DNA from: JACQAP01 sp035275265 | Lineage (GTDB): Bacteria; Pseudomonadota; Gammaproteobacteria; Burkholderiales; JACQAP01 | Reading direction: 5' to 3' | Assembly (NCBI GenBank): GCA_035275265.1 | Contig: DATENC010000029.1 | Location: forward strand, 1 to 64,000 | DNA length: 64,000 nucleotides | In this document: one piece after another, positions 24,907 through 33,550 of the stretch | Numbering within the stretch: position 1 is the first letter of the stretch | Layout of the letters: the number at the start of each line of letters is the position of its first letter | Made by a program: the position numbers and the translations under genes | Notes under the pieces: generated by a model | Told to the model about the DNA's origin: nothing | Seen by the model: the letters and a program-made list of their open reading frames with translations, nothing else | Database searches by the model: none

Positions 24907-27090
24907 TCAGGTGATGCTGTACGGGAAGCGCGGCTCGATCGTCACGATGCGCCGCTGCACGATGGAACGCTGCGCGGCAAGCAAGGCTTGCGCGGAGACG
25001 AGGAAACTCTCGGTGTAGTCCGTGGCGCCCGGCGCGCCGGAAAACTGCGCGACCATTGCCTGCAACATCGCCTTCTGACCGCGGTCGGGCTGGAACCGTC
25101 GCATGCCGCCGCCTGAATCGCCGCGAAGGACGAGCCGGCGAAAACCGGTGATCTGCGCCGAGCGTCCGCCGCCGAGGATATCGATGGATTCGCCCTCCAG
25201 CCCTTTCTGGCTGCCGCAGGTGTAGTGCACCACGCCAATGCCTCCGTTCGCGAAACGCATCGTGATGGCCCAGCTTTCCTCGCGGTGCGCGAGGTCGGGC
25301 GTTGCGAATGCACTCACCTCGACCGGCACGCTCTGGGCAAAGAAGATTGCAAGGTCGATGTGATGGCAGACATCGCCGAACAGCATTCCGCCGCCCTCGA
25401 CGCCGTCCTGGTACCAACTGTCGCCGGGCACGCCCCCCGCGCGTGCCACGCACGTGACTTGTCGCACGTCGATGCCGCTGAAATGAGCCAGCGCGCGCTG
25501 GCTGAGCGCGCTGAAGCGTCGGTTATGGCCAAGCCATAGCGTGGGGCCATCGGCGGCGCGCTTTCCGAGCGCCGCGATTACGGGCGCGAGTTGCTCCTCG
25601 CTCAGGGCGAGCGGTTTTTCGACATAGGCGTGCTTGCCTGCTTCCAGTACGGACGCGGCGTAGCGGGCGTGGCTGTCGTGCCGCGTGACCACCATGATCG
25701 CATTCACTTCCGGATCGCGAAGCAGTTCGGCGGGATCGGTCGTTGCCTTGTGAAATCCATAGCGTCCCGCCAGCGACTCGGCGTTGGCACCCCTGGTCGT
25801 GCAAATGCTCTCCAGACTCAGGCCCTCGATCGACGGGAAATACGGCATGAGCATCGACTTGGCGTAGTTGCCAGCGCCGATCTGACCAAGCCGCACAATG
25901 CCGCGCGACCGCTCGCCGCCGAACGTAAGCGTGCGCGGCTGCAATTCGATCACGCCCGGCTCGGGCTCCGGATATTCGAAGACAATGCCGATTGCGTGTC
26001 CGAGTTCGCCGGCGGCGATTCTGTCGAAAACGGAGATCGCGTCCAAGAACGGGAAGCGGTGGGTAATCAACTGGGGCACGGCCAGCCTGCCCTGTGCAAT
26101 CAGGTCCAGGAACGCCTGCATGTTCCGGTTTGCCGTCCAGCGGACGTAGCCGACCGGGTAGTCCTTGCCGCGCACAAAGTAGTCGGGTTCGCTAATGCCG
26201 GCGCCCATCGCGCGGCTGAAGCGGAAATCGATTTCCTTGCCGAACCACGTGCGCCACTCCAGCTGGATTGCGGTATTGCCAAGGCAAACGACGCGGCCGC
26301 GATCCCGCACCATCGCCGCGGCCAATTCAATCGGCCCGAGATCCCTGGTCGACACGGTAAGCAATACTGCGTCGACGCCAAGCCCGCCGCTGATTTGCAA
26401 TGCATGGCGCAAGGCCTCGTCCGCTTCGGGACCGCAGGCCGCATCAGCGCCGTTCTGCGCCGCCAGCGCGCATTTTCCGGGATCGAGATCAACGCCGATG
26501 ACACGGCATCCGTTTGCGCGGCACAGTTGCACAAGAAACTGTCCGAGCAATCCCAGGCCGATGATTGCTACGCTTTCACCGAGTTCGAGTCCGGCCTGGC
26601 GTATCGACTGCAGCGCAATCGCGCCGACAGCGCTCGCGCTCGCAGCCTCCAGGCTCACGCTGTCCGGAACACGCACCACCAGATTGCGCGGCACGGAGTT
26701 GTATTCGGCATGGGTGGCCATGCCTTCGCCGATGCACGCGACGCGGTCGCCCACGCGAAACTCCTCCGCCTGTGAGCCCACGTTCACCACGGTTCCGGCG
26801 CAGCTGTAGCCAAGGGTGGTCGGCGCCTTGAAGCGTTCCTGCACCTTGCGCAAAGTCGGTATGAGGCCCTGCTCGCGGAGCGTGTTGAGAACTACGTTGA
26901 CCTGATCAGGCCGCTCCTTCGCCTTTTCGACCAGGCTCATGCGCGCCTGGGAGACCTTCATCTTCTCGGTGCCCACGCTCACGAATGAGTAGTGGTTTCG
27001 CACCAGAACGTCGGCGGGACCGATCGCCGGCATGGGCACTTCGCCGATATCGAGGGCGCCGTTGCGCAGGTAGTGGCGTACTTGCTTCAT
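24907..27090 (-). CDS. bi-domain oxidoreductase (MDR alcohol dehydrogenase-like + Gfo/Idh/MocA)
   Basis: A 727-residue fusion. Residues 1-350 are a medium-chain dehydrogenase: LGYSCAGTVVNVGSQAEEF, VGDRVACIGEGMATHAEY and the Rossmann motif VAIIGLGLLGQFLVQL. From about residue 370 a Gfo/Idh/MocA domain follows with VRLGQIGAGNYAKSMLMPYF, the catalytic-lysine motif HAYVEKPLALS and LFGDVCHHIDLAIFF. Fusions of this kind are widespread next to heparinase-like genes and glycosyltransferases in capsule and exopolysaccharide loci. They are thought to act on nucleotide sugars, but the reaction is not established. The spacing to the next gene (GT4) is six bases, so co-transcription is very likely. Confidence 0.85.
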   Translation of the reverse strand: MKQVRHYLRNGALDIGEVPMPAIGPADVLVRNHYSFVSVGTEKMKVSQARMSLVEKAKERPDQVNVVLNTLREQGLIPTLRKVQERFKAPTTLGYSCAGTVVNVGSQAEEFRVGDRVACIGEGMATHAEYNSVPRNLVVRVPDSVSLEAASASAVGAIALQSIRQAGLELGESVAIIGLGLLGQFLVQLCRANGCRVIGVDLDPGKCALAAQNGADAACGPEADEALRHALQISGGLGVDAVLLTVSTRDLGPIELAAAMVRDRGRVVCLGNTAIQLEWRTWFGKEIDFRFSRAMGAGISEPDYFVRGKDYPVGYVRWTANRNMQAFLDLIAQGRLAVPQLITHRFPFLDAISVFDRIAAGELGHAIGIVFEYPEPEPGVIELQPRTLTFGGERSRGIVRLGQIGAGNYAKSMLMPYFPSIEGLSLESICTTRGANAESLAGRYGFHKATTDPAELLRDPEVNAIMVVTRHDSHARYAASVLEAGKHAYVEKPLALSEEQLAPVIAALGKRAADGPTLWLGHNRRFSALSQRALAHFSGIDVRQVTCVARAGGVPGDSWYQDGVEGGGMLFGDVCHHIDLAIFFAQSVPVEVSAFATPDLAHREESWAITMRFANGGIGVVHYTCGSQKGLEGESIDILGGGRSAQITGFRRLVLRGDSGGGMRRFQPDRGQKAMLQAMVAQFSGAPGATDYTESFLVSAQALLAAQRSIVQRRIVTIEPRFPYSIT

Positions 27091-27123
27091 GCAGGCACCT
27101 TCGTCCAGTTCATCGATTTCTCT

Positions 27124-28797
27124 CTACGGGCGGACATCGAACGCATCAATCACGGTGTACGAACCCGTGTCGCTCGTATGCACGATCTTCAGCGTATGCG
27201 AAGCGAGGAGCAGGTTGTCGATCCTGTAAATGGTGGTCTGGTAGGCTTCGGTCCCCACGGCCAGAGTGCCCGGCGGCGCCGGCGCCAGCCAGGTCGAGAG
27301 GTGTTGCACGAGAATCCCGTCCAGGTATATGTCGGCCTCCCCGGTGCTGAGCTTGCGGCAACCGATCCAGCTCACGGAGGTGCCCGTGAACGTGAACTCG
27401 ACGAACGCGCCGGCAACGGGGGATTCGGATACGCTTCCTTCGCTCCACGTTCTGTTGACGTTGCGGAAAATCCAGTTGCCCGGGCTGTAGACGACGGCGG
27501 GATCTTCTTCCTCATAGCGCCTTCCCGGCGTGGTCACGTCGAAGGCGTCCACTATGATCTTGGAAGCCGTCGAAAGACTGTTGTGGGTTCCCAAGGCCTC
27601 GATAGTCAATGTATGAGGCACGTCATCCAGCCCTGTCGCCGTGAATACAGTAGCCTGCATCTGGAACGACGAAGAATAGGTGTCGACTACGGTGGGCGCG
27701 CCTCCATCCACGGTAACGCTGGCCCTGCCGCCGTCGCGGCCGCGAAAGCCAATCCAGCTGACTGCCGTCCCTCTGAATGTCAACGTGACTTTCGAGCCGC
27801 TCGTCTCGGTGACCCGCGCGCCCCCCACCGGGTCAAGTGGGACTGTTCTAACTCCACCACCGCTCCATCCATCGTTGTTATCCGCCTGCGCCCAAACGCC
27901 GGTGAACGCCACGTCCGGATCGGTCTCCTGCAAGTGCGAGACCACCGATGCCGGTATGGCGAACGCATCCACCACTACGGCGTTTCCCTGCGACAGCCTG
28001 TTATGGGTACCCGTTACCTGGATCGTCAACGTATGGGTGCCGGGACTCAGGCCGTTCACCGTATAGACAGGGGAGTTGGTTTCGAAGTTATGTGCAAATA
28101 GATCCACCAATACGCCGGCGCCACCGTCGACACTGACAAGCGCGATTCCGCTGATGTTGCTGCGTTGCCCGATCCACGTGACCGAGGTGCCGGTGAAGGT
28201 GTATGTCGCTGTCGCCGAGGGCACCGCGGATTGAACGGCACTTCCCCCGCTTCGCGCATACCAATCAGGGACGGCTTGTGTCCAGCCCGGACTCAACGTC
28301 ACGGCAGTGTCCGTTTCTTCGGCGCGCCCGGCCACCGGGGGCGGGGGGGGGTCTGGTGGCAGTGGGGTATTCGCCATCATGACGGTCACCGGCGCCGAAG
28401 TGATCAGATTGCCTGCGCCGTCGCGCGCGATGGCCGTCAGTGTATGCGTGCCGTCGCTCGCGATAGTGGTATCCAGCGTGGCCGAGAAGGGGTCCGCGGT
28501 ATCTTCCGCGCCGATGTTCGCGCCGTCCAACTGGAACTGGACGCCCGCGACTCCGCCGTTGGCAGCGGCCGTTGCCGTCACGTTGACGCTTCCGGAGACC
28601 GTGCTCCCGGACGCGGGAGTGACGATTGCAACCGTCGGCGGTGCGGTATTGCCACCGTTGTTGCCGGTGCTTCCGTTGCCGCCGCTATCCTCGCTCTTGC
28701 CGCCGCCGCATGAAACCAGCATGCCCGCAAGCAACAGGGCAGCGACGCGACTAATTTCGCGGCCTATCCGAATCGACACGTCGTTATGGGCGGACAT
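27124..28797 (-). CDS. secreted lipoprotein with Ig-like domain and three beta-sandwich repeats
   Basis: About 557 residues. A lipoprotein signal ends in LLLAGMLVSCGGG, followed by a Gly/Ser/Asn linker and a bacterial Ig-like domain (VAIVTPASGSTVSGSVNVTA, around residues 55-140). Then come three copies of a ~120-residue module, each with an acidic ETD/EED start, a T(F/L)xGTxVSWIG strand, a G-x-A-x-V-x-V-DG turn and a (V/I)DAFD(V/I) end. The modules resemble carbohydrate-binding beta-sandwiches; no catalytic motif was seen. The gene is a tandem paralogue of the next one upstream and overlaps its end by 14 bases. It probably binds the exopolysaccharide on the outer membrane, which is inference. 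Confidence 0.7.
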   Translation of the reverse strand: MSAHNDVSIRIGREISRVAALLLAGMLVSCGGGKSEDSGGNGSTGNNGGNTAPPTVAIVTPASGSTVSGSVNVTATAAANGGVAGVQFQLDGANIGAEDTADPFSATLDTTIASDGTHTLTAIARDGAGNLITSAPVTVMMANTPLPPDPPPPPVAGRAEETDTAVTLSPGWTQAVPDWYARSGGSAVQSAVPSATATYTFTGTSVTWIGQRSNISGIALVSVDGGAGVLVDLFAHNFETNSPVYTVNGLSPGTHTLTIQVTGTHNRLSQGNAVVVDAFAIPASVVSHLQETDPDVAFTGVWAQADNNDGWSGGGVRTVPLDPVGGARVTETSGSKVTLTFRGTAVSWIGFRGRDGGRASVTVDGGAPTVVDTYSSSFQMQATVFTATGLDDVPHTLTIEALGTHNSLSTASKIIVDAFDVTTPGRRYEEEDPAVVYSPGNWIFRNVNRTWSEGSVSESPVAGAFVEFTFTGTSVSWIGCRKLSTGEADIYLDGILVQHLSTWLAPAPPGTLAVGTEAYQTTIYRIDNLLLASHTLKIVHTSDTGSYTVIDAFDVRP

Positions 28798-30091
28798 CGA
28801 AAGCATCCACCACGGAGTAGGAGCCGTCGCTCGTAACCACGATTTCCAACGTATGCGCACCCGGGGAAAGCCCATCCTTTCTGAAGATGGTGGTTTGGTA
28901 GGCCTCGGTCCCCTCGGCCAGAGTGCCCGGCGGCGCCGGCGCCAGAAAGGTTTCGACGTGATCCACGAGATTTCCATCGATGAATATGTCGGCGCCGCCC
29001 GTGCTGAGCTTGCGGCAACCGATCCAGCTGACCGAGGTCCCGGTGAAAGTGAACGTGACTTTTGCCCCGGCCACAGGGGACTCGGCGACAGTTCCCTCGC
29101 TCCAGGTTCTGTTTTGGTTGCGGAAAACCCAGTTGCCGGGGCTGTAGACGACTGCCGGATCTTCTTCCTGATAGCGTCTTCCCGGCGTCGTCACGTCAAA
29201 GGCGTCGACCACGATCTGGCGCCCCGTCGACGAGGCGTTTCTGCGGCCCGTCGCCTCGACAGTCAACGTATGGATCGTGTCGGAAAGCCCCGTTGCCGTG
29301 AACACGACGTCCTGGATTCTGTTCTTCGGAGAATACGTGTCGACCTCGGTCGCAACGCCTCCATCCAGCGATACCATGGCGATGCCCCTGTCGGGGCCAC
29401 GCTGCCCGCTCCAGCTGACCGCCGTTCCCCGGAACGTCAACGTGGCTTTCGCGCCCGCGGTCCCCGAGGCCCTCGCGCCTCCCACCGGCGGCGCGGGGGC
29501 GGTGAAGACCCCTCCACCGCTCCACGCGATGCTGGAATCCGCCTGAACCCAACCGGAGGTGAAGGCTACGTCCGGATCCGTCTCCTGCAAGTGCGAGACC
29601 ACCGGCGCCGGAGTGTCGAAGGCATCCACCAGGACGATATTTGACTGGGCCTCGGGGTTTGTGTGGTTCGCGACCTCGATCGTCAGCGTGTGGCTTCCGG
29701 GATTCAGGCCGTTCACCGTGAAGGCGGGTGTGTGGATTTCTTCCGGCCGCGCGAACAGATCCACCTCGGAGACGAAAACCCCGTCCACGGAGACGCGCGC
29801 GATTCCGCCGCTGACACTCCGGTACCCGATCCATGTAACCGAGGTCCCGGTGAAGGCGAACGTGGCTTGCGCCCCCGGTACAGTGGATTGCATGGCGGTT
29901 CCTCCGCTCCACGCAAACCAATCGGGAGGGCTCTGCGTCCAGCCGGGGCCAAAGTTCACCGATGCGCTTGTTTCCTCGAAGCGCCCCTCTGTGGACGGGG
30001 TGGGGAAACCACCGCCGCTGCCGTCGCCGCCGCTGGTGCCGCCGCAAGATACCAGCGTGCCCACGAGCAGCAACGTTGCGACTCGCCACAC
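28784..30091 (-). CDS. secreted lipoprotein with three beta-sandwich repeats (tandem paralogue)
   Basis: About 435 residues: signal VWRVATLLLVGTLVSCGG with a lipobox cysteine, a short Gly-rich linker, then the same three ~120-residue modules as the neighbouring lipoprotein but no Ig-like domain. Module ends read VDAFDTPAPV, VDAFDVTTPG and VDAFDVRP. The third modules of the two proteins are very similar (GTSVSWIGCRKLSTG is common to both), showing recent duplication. The start is uncertain: GTG 30091 gives a normal lipoprotein signal; an ATG at 30214 would add 41 basic residues and overlap the epimerase gene. Confidence 0.68.
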   Translation of the reverse strand: MWRVATLLLVGTLVSCGGTSGGDGSGGGFPTPSTEGRFEETSASVNFGPGWTQSPPDWFAWSGGTAMQSTVPGAQATFAFTGTSVTWIGYRSVSGGIARVSVDGVFVSEVDLFARPEEIHTPAFTVNGLNPGSHTLTIEVANHTNPEAQSNIVLVDAFDTPAPVVSHLQETDPDVAFTSGWVQADSSIAWSGGGVFTAPAPPVGGARASGTAGAKATLTFRGTAVSWSGQRGPDRGIAMVSLDGGVATEVDTYSPKNRIQDVVFTATGLSDTIHTLTVEATGRRNASSTGRQIVVDAFDVTTPGRRYQEEDPAVVYSPGNWVFRNQNRTWSEGTVAESPVAGAKVTFTFTGTSVSWIGCRKLSTGGADIFIDGNLVDHVETFLAPAPPGTLAEGTEAYQTTIFRKDGLSPGAHTLEIVVTSDGSYSVVDAFDVRP

Positions 30092-30137
30092 TTCGTGACA
30101 GCCAAGAAAATGCCCGTATCGCGACGGACCGTGGCGA

Positions 30138-31223
30138 CTAGGACTCACTGAGTGCGGCCTCGGCCCGCGGTAATTCGTTCTGGACCGAACGGCGCGGCGC
30201 GAGCTTCGCGACATACCAGTCTAGTGCGCACGCCAGACCCTCGCTCACCGGCTGAACCGGCCGGTAACCCAGAAGCCGACCTGCCTTGCCGATGTCAGCC
30301 TGTGACAGCCGCACGTCACCCGCGCGAAACTCGCGATATGTCGGATGGAGATCGTGCAGGTGGGGATAGCGCAGCTCGAGCAGCGAACGGATGGTCTCGA
30401 ACAGCTGATTGAGCGTAATTCTTTCGCCAAGCGCAATGTTGTAAACTTGGTCGATGGCAGCCGAGTCATCGACCGTAGCCGCCAGCAGGTTGGCCTGAAC
30501 CACGTTGTCGACGTGGCAGAAATCGCGAACTGTTTCGCCGTCACCGTTGATGAAGACGGGGTCGTTACGGATCATGTCCGCGACCCACTTTGGAATCACG
30601 GCTGCGTACGCACCGTTGGGGTCCTGACGCGGACCGAACACGTTGAAATAACGCAGCCCGATCGACCCGAGTCCATAGCAACGCGCGAAGATCCCCGCGT
30701 ACAGCTCGTTCACGTGTTTGGTCAATCCGTAGGGCGACAGCGGCCTGCCGATCTGGGACTCCACCTGCGGCAGTCCCGGATCATCGCCGTAGGCCGCGCT
30801 TGAGCTGGCGTAAACAAAACGCAATACACCAGCGTCGCGCGCCGCCATCAGCATGTTGAGAAACCCGGTCACATTAGCTTCGTGGGCCGAGACCGGATCG
30901 GCAATGGTTTGAGGCACACTGCCAATCGCAGCCTGATGGAGCACGACCTCCACCGAACGGCAGGCCAGTCCACAGGTTCCGGGCGTGCGAATATCTCCTT
31001 CGATAAACCGAAAGTTTTTCCATTGGGCTTGCCTGACCGCGTCCTTGACTTGCGCCAGGTTGCCCGGATTTCCCGAGGAAAAATTGTCGAGCCCGACCAC
31101 CCGCTGTTCGAGCTTGAGCAGGGCCTCGAGCAGATTGGAGCCGATGAATCCCGCCGCGCCCGTCACCAGCCAGGTGCGTGCATGGGTCCTCAGGCCTTTC
31201 TGCACATCTTCGTATCTCGTCAT
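30138..31223 (-). CDS. wbpP: UDP-N-acetylglucosamine (GlcNAcA) 4-epimerase, WbpP-like
   Basis: A 361-residue short-chain epimerase. It begins MTRYEDVQKGL like WbpP/WbgU, with the NAD motif WLVTGAAGFIGSNLLEALL. The active-site segment is YASSSAAYGDDPGLP with Y-x3-K in SPYGLTKHVNELYA, and the family-typical LRYFNVFGPRQDPNGAYAAV and FINGDGETVRDFCHVDNVVQ follow. It should interconvert UDP-GlcNAc and UDP-GalNAc, or the corresponding uronates. Dyad copy c lies 69 bases upstream, so this may be the first gene of the unit that continues into the two lipoproteins and the oxidoreductase. Confidence 0.87.
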   Translation of the reverse strand: MTRYEDVQKGLRTHARTWLVTGAAGFIGSNLLEALLKLEQRVVGLDNFSSGNPGNLAQVKDAVRQAQWKNFRFIEGDIRTPGTCGLACRSVEVVLHQAAIGSVPQTIADPVSAHEANVTGFLNMLMAARDAGVLRFVYASSSAAYGDDPGLPQVESQIGRPLSPYGLTKHVNELYAGIFARCYGLGSIGLRYFNVFGPRQDPNGAYAAVIPKWVADMIRNDPVFINGDGETVRDFCHVDNVVQANLLAATVDDSAAIDQVYNIALGERITLNQLFETIRSLLELRYPHLHDLHPTYREFRAGDVRLSQADIGKAGRLLGYRPVQPVSEGLACALDWYVAKLAPRRSVQNELPRAEAALSES

Positions 31224-31291
31224 GCCTTAGGCGCTCCTTGCCTTGGTTCCTGGATTGTCGGATTTCAGCGTGTATCTACAACTCGGCAGGC

Positions 31292-31309
31292 ATGGTCCGG
31301 ATGGACTGT
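31292..31309. promoter_or_regulatory. 18-bp dyad, copy c (candidate operator)
   Basis: Reads ATGGTCCG-GA-TGGACTGT, a weaker copy, in the 93-base gap between the GT4 gene and the epimerase gene and 69 bases upstream of the latter's ATG. Confidence 0.45.
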
Positions 31310-31316
31310 CGCCGCC

Positions 31317-32504
31317 TTATGACGCACCGGTGTTGCCGCGATCCGCACGCAATAATTCACTGCTTCCCTCCGCACCAAAGCGGTTCCGACCGAGGTCCAG
31401 CAGCAAGCGCTCATAACGGTCTAGCATCTTCGTCTCCGAAAAACGGAGTTCAACCGCCGCGCGCGCAGCACGCCCCATCCTTGTGGAAACTACGCGGTCC
31501 GCGAGGATTGCCAGTTTGTCGACCAGAGCACTGGTATCGCCGACCGGGAATAGAAAGCCGTCTTCACCTGGCCGAATCATCTCCGCAGCGCCGCCGACAT
31601 CGGAATGGACTACCGGCTTGCACATAGCCATTGCCTCGATCGCGGCCAGCGAGAATGCCTCGGTATGGCTGCACAACACCATGACATCGCAGACCGCGAT
31701 ATAGGGGCGGACGTCCTGCTGAAATCCAGTGATCACTACGTCGTCCTCGACCTCGAGTTCACGCGCACGCGATTCGATTACTTCGCGCAAGTCGCCATCG
31801 CCTATCATCAGGACACGGGCTGGAATGCCTGCGTTGCGCAACATGGCAACCGCTTCGACCAATTGCACGTGGTTTTTTTCCGGGCGCAGACGCGCAGATA
31901 TGCCGATCACGTAGTCATCTTCGGAAAAGTGCAACGCGCTGCGCAGCCGCGCGCGCTCCACGGGATTCGATTGCTCGCAAAACGCGTCAGTGTCCACGCC
32001 GTTGTAGATCACCTCGTTGCGGCGCGAGAACACTGCGCGGCGAAGCCAGCGTCGCCTCTGCTTTTTGCAGACGAAGACCGCACAATCCGCGGCCCAGAAG
32101 AACCAGCGATACAGACACATCTGCACCTGCTCTTTTGCTCCGAGCAGTCGGTTCGAGTGATAGGTCACAACCAGCGGCACCCGCCGGCGCGAAATGCGCA
32201 ACGCGAGCCACGAATACATCAGCGAATACGGATTGGCTGCGACAATCACCGACGGGCCGACACGTGCAATGTGCGCAGCGAAATCGGTCAAGGCGCGGCG
32301 GTCCAGGTAGCGCGTGGCATTGAGGCAACGAACGGTCCCCTTTTTGCCCAACCGAAGGAGATCGATCAGGCTGGGGTTCTCGTCCTTGACATGGACGACG
32401 TGGCATTCATGCCCGCGCGCCACCAGTCCATTCAGGACGCTGACCGCGTGCCGTTCGGCACCCGCCGGATACAACGAAACCGTGACGAAAATTGCTCGCA
32501 GCAT
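31317..32504 (-). CDS. GT4 glycosyltransferase
   Basis: About 395 residues. The acceptor domain opens MLRAIFVTVSLYPAGAERHA, a form common in GT4 enzymes that act early in exopolysaccharide assembly. The donor domain has IGISARLRPEKNHVQLVEAV and ITGFQQDVRPYIAVCDVMVL, with the E-x7-E motif EAFSLAAIE. The start is ATG 32504, which places the fold at the N-terminus; an in-frame ATG 36 bases earlier is possible. It lies 147 bases downstream of epsG and probably belongs to the same unit. The sugar donor is not deducible. Confidence 0.86.
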   Translation of the reverse strand: MLRAIFVTVSLYPAGAERHAVSVLNGLVARGHECHVVHVKDENPSLIDLLRLGKKGTVRCLNATRYLDRRALTDFAAHIARVGPSVIVAANPYSLMYSWLALRISRRRVPLVVTYHSNRLLGAKEQVQMCLYRWFFWAADCAVFVCKKQRRRWLRRAVFSRRNEVIYNGVDTDAFCEQSNPVERARLRSALHFSEDDYVIGISARLRPEKNHVQLVEAVAMLRNAGIPARVLMIGDGDLREVIESRARELEVEDDVVITGFQQDVRPYIAVCDVMVLCSHTEAFSLAAIEAMAMCKPVVHSDVGGAAEMIRPGEDGFLFPVGDTSALVDKLAILADRVVSTRMGRAARAAVELRFSETKMLDRYERLLLDLGRNRFGAEGSSELLRADRGNTGAS

Positions 32505-32650
32505 GACATCGCTCAAGGCCGCGCTCGGTAAACATTTCAATCGCCGGCCTTTTGGCGCGTTGACCGCAATTCATTCGATCGCCAGCCTCCCAACTACCGG
32601 CGGGAGGCAAGCCTCATACCATCACGGCCACACGAGCCGACCAACCGGGT

Positions 32651-33541
32651 TCAACAAGCGTTGAATACGGTACCGACGATTTGAGCGCCCATGTCGCCCA
32701 ACTCCCGGATTACACCTTTGGTATCTGCAAGCCGGGTGCCGTCTTTGCGGGCCACCACCAACGCACTTCCCGCGCGAAAAGCCACCGCTTGCGCATCCGC
32801 GTAGGGCTGCGCCGGAGCAGTATCGAGGAGGATGACGTCGAACTCGGTCCGCAACTCGTGCAGCAGCACGGCAAGCCCGAGACCTGACAGCAGTTCCTGA
32901 GGGTTGGGTGGTCTCGCGCCAGCGGGCAACAGGGACAGCGCCCCGAACTCCGGAATCGGCGCCACCGCACTGCGATCAGCGCGCCCGGAGAGGAGCGCCG
33001 AAAGGCCAATCCGGTCTGATATATTGAATATCAGGTGCTGCCGCGGTTTGCGCAGGTCTGCGTCGATCAAAAGTGTGCGTTCTCCAAGCTGCGAGAAAGC
33101 TACAGCCAGGTTCGCGGCCACATAACTGCGTCCCTCTCCGGAACCCGGACTGACGATTGCCAGCACCCGGCGCTTGACGCCCGCCTTTGACCAACGGATG
33201 AGCAACTGGGTCCGCAGTCCGCGGAACTCTTCGGCCCGAGGGTTAAACGGATCCTGCGCAATGACGAGTTCGTCACTGATGCTGTCGTTTCCGGGTAACA
33301 GATGCGGAAGGTCATATTGCTTCGCGATCGCACGATGCAGATCGGTCACTTTGATCATGCCCAGGCGAAGCGCCGCGTCACCGAACCTCAACCCTTCCGC
33401 GTGCTGCAAGGCCATCACCCGTTCAATGTCATCTCCGCCGAGCTTGCCCTCTTCCGCGAGGATGCTGCCGATCCTTCGGTCACCTCGCCCTATAACGCGG
33501 CTCGAACCTTCAATCGGCAGGACGTTTTCCTGAGCATTCAT
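32651..33541 (-). CDS. epsG: chain-length determinant tyrosine kinase EpsG
   Basis: A 296-residue cytoplasmic BY-kinase-like ATPase. The nucleotide-binding region is AIVSPGSGEGRSYVAANLAV, a Walker A variant with Arg in place of Lys that is usual in EpsG. Walker A' LLIDADLRKPRQH and Walker B DVILLDTAP follow. An N-terminal region of 90 residues (IGSILAEEGKLGGDDIERVM) is also as in EpsG. It would act with the membrane protein EpsF to control polymer length and export. ATG 33541 has GAGG nine bases upstream, and the gene starts nine bases after the epsF stop. A tyrosine-rich C-terminal tail is absent. Confidence 0.88.
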   Translation of the reverse strand: MNAQENVLPIEGSSRVIGRGDRRIGSILAEEGKLGGDDIERVMALQHAEGLRFGDAALRLGMIKVTDLHRAIAKQYDLPHLLPGNDSISDELVIAQDPFNPRAEEFRGLRTQLLIRWSKAGVKRRVLAIVSPGSGEGRSYVAANLAVAFSQLGERTLLIDADLRKPRQHLIFNISDRIGLSALLSGRADRSAVAPIPEFGALSLLPAGARPPNPQELLSGLGLAVLLHELRTEFDVILLDTAPAQPYADAQAVAFRAGSALVVARKDGTRLADTKGVIRELGDMGAQIVGTVFNAC

Positions 33542-33550
33542 GGTTTTTCC

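Noticed and set aside
24902..25453. Longer N-terminus for the GT4 protein at 23660-24901
   Set aside because: The extension lies entirely within the bi-domain oxidoreductase gene and shows no glycosyltransferase features.
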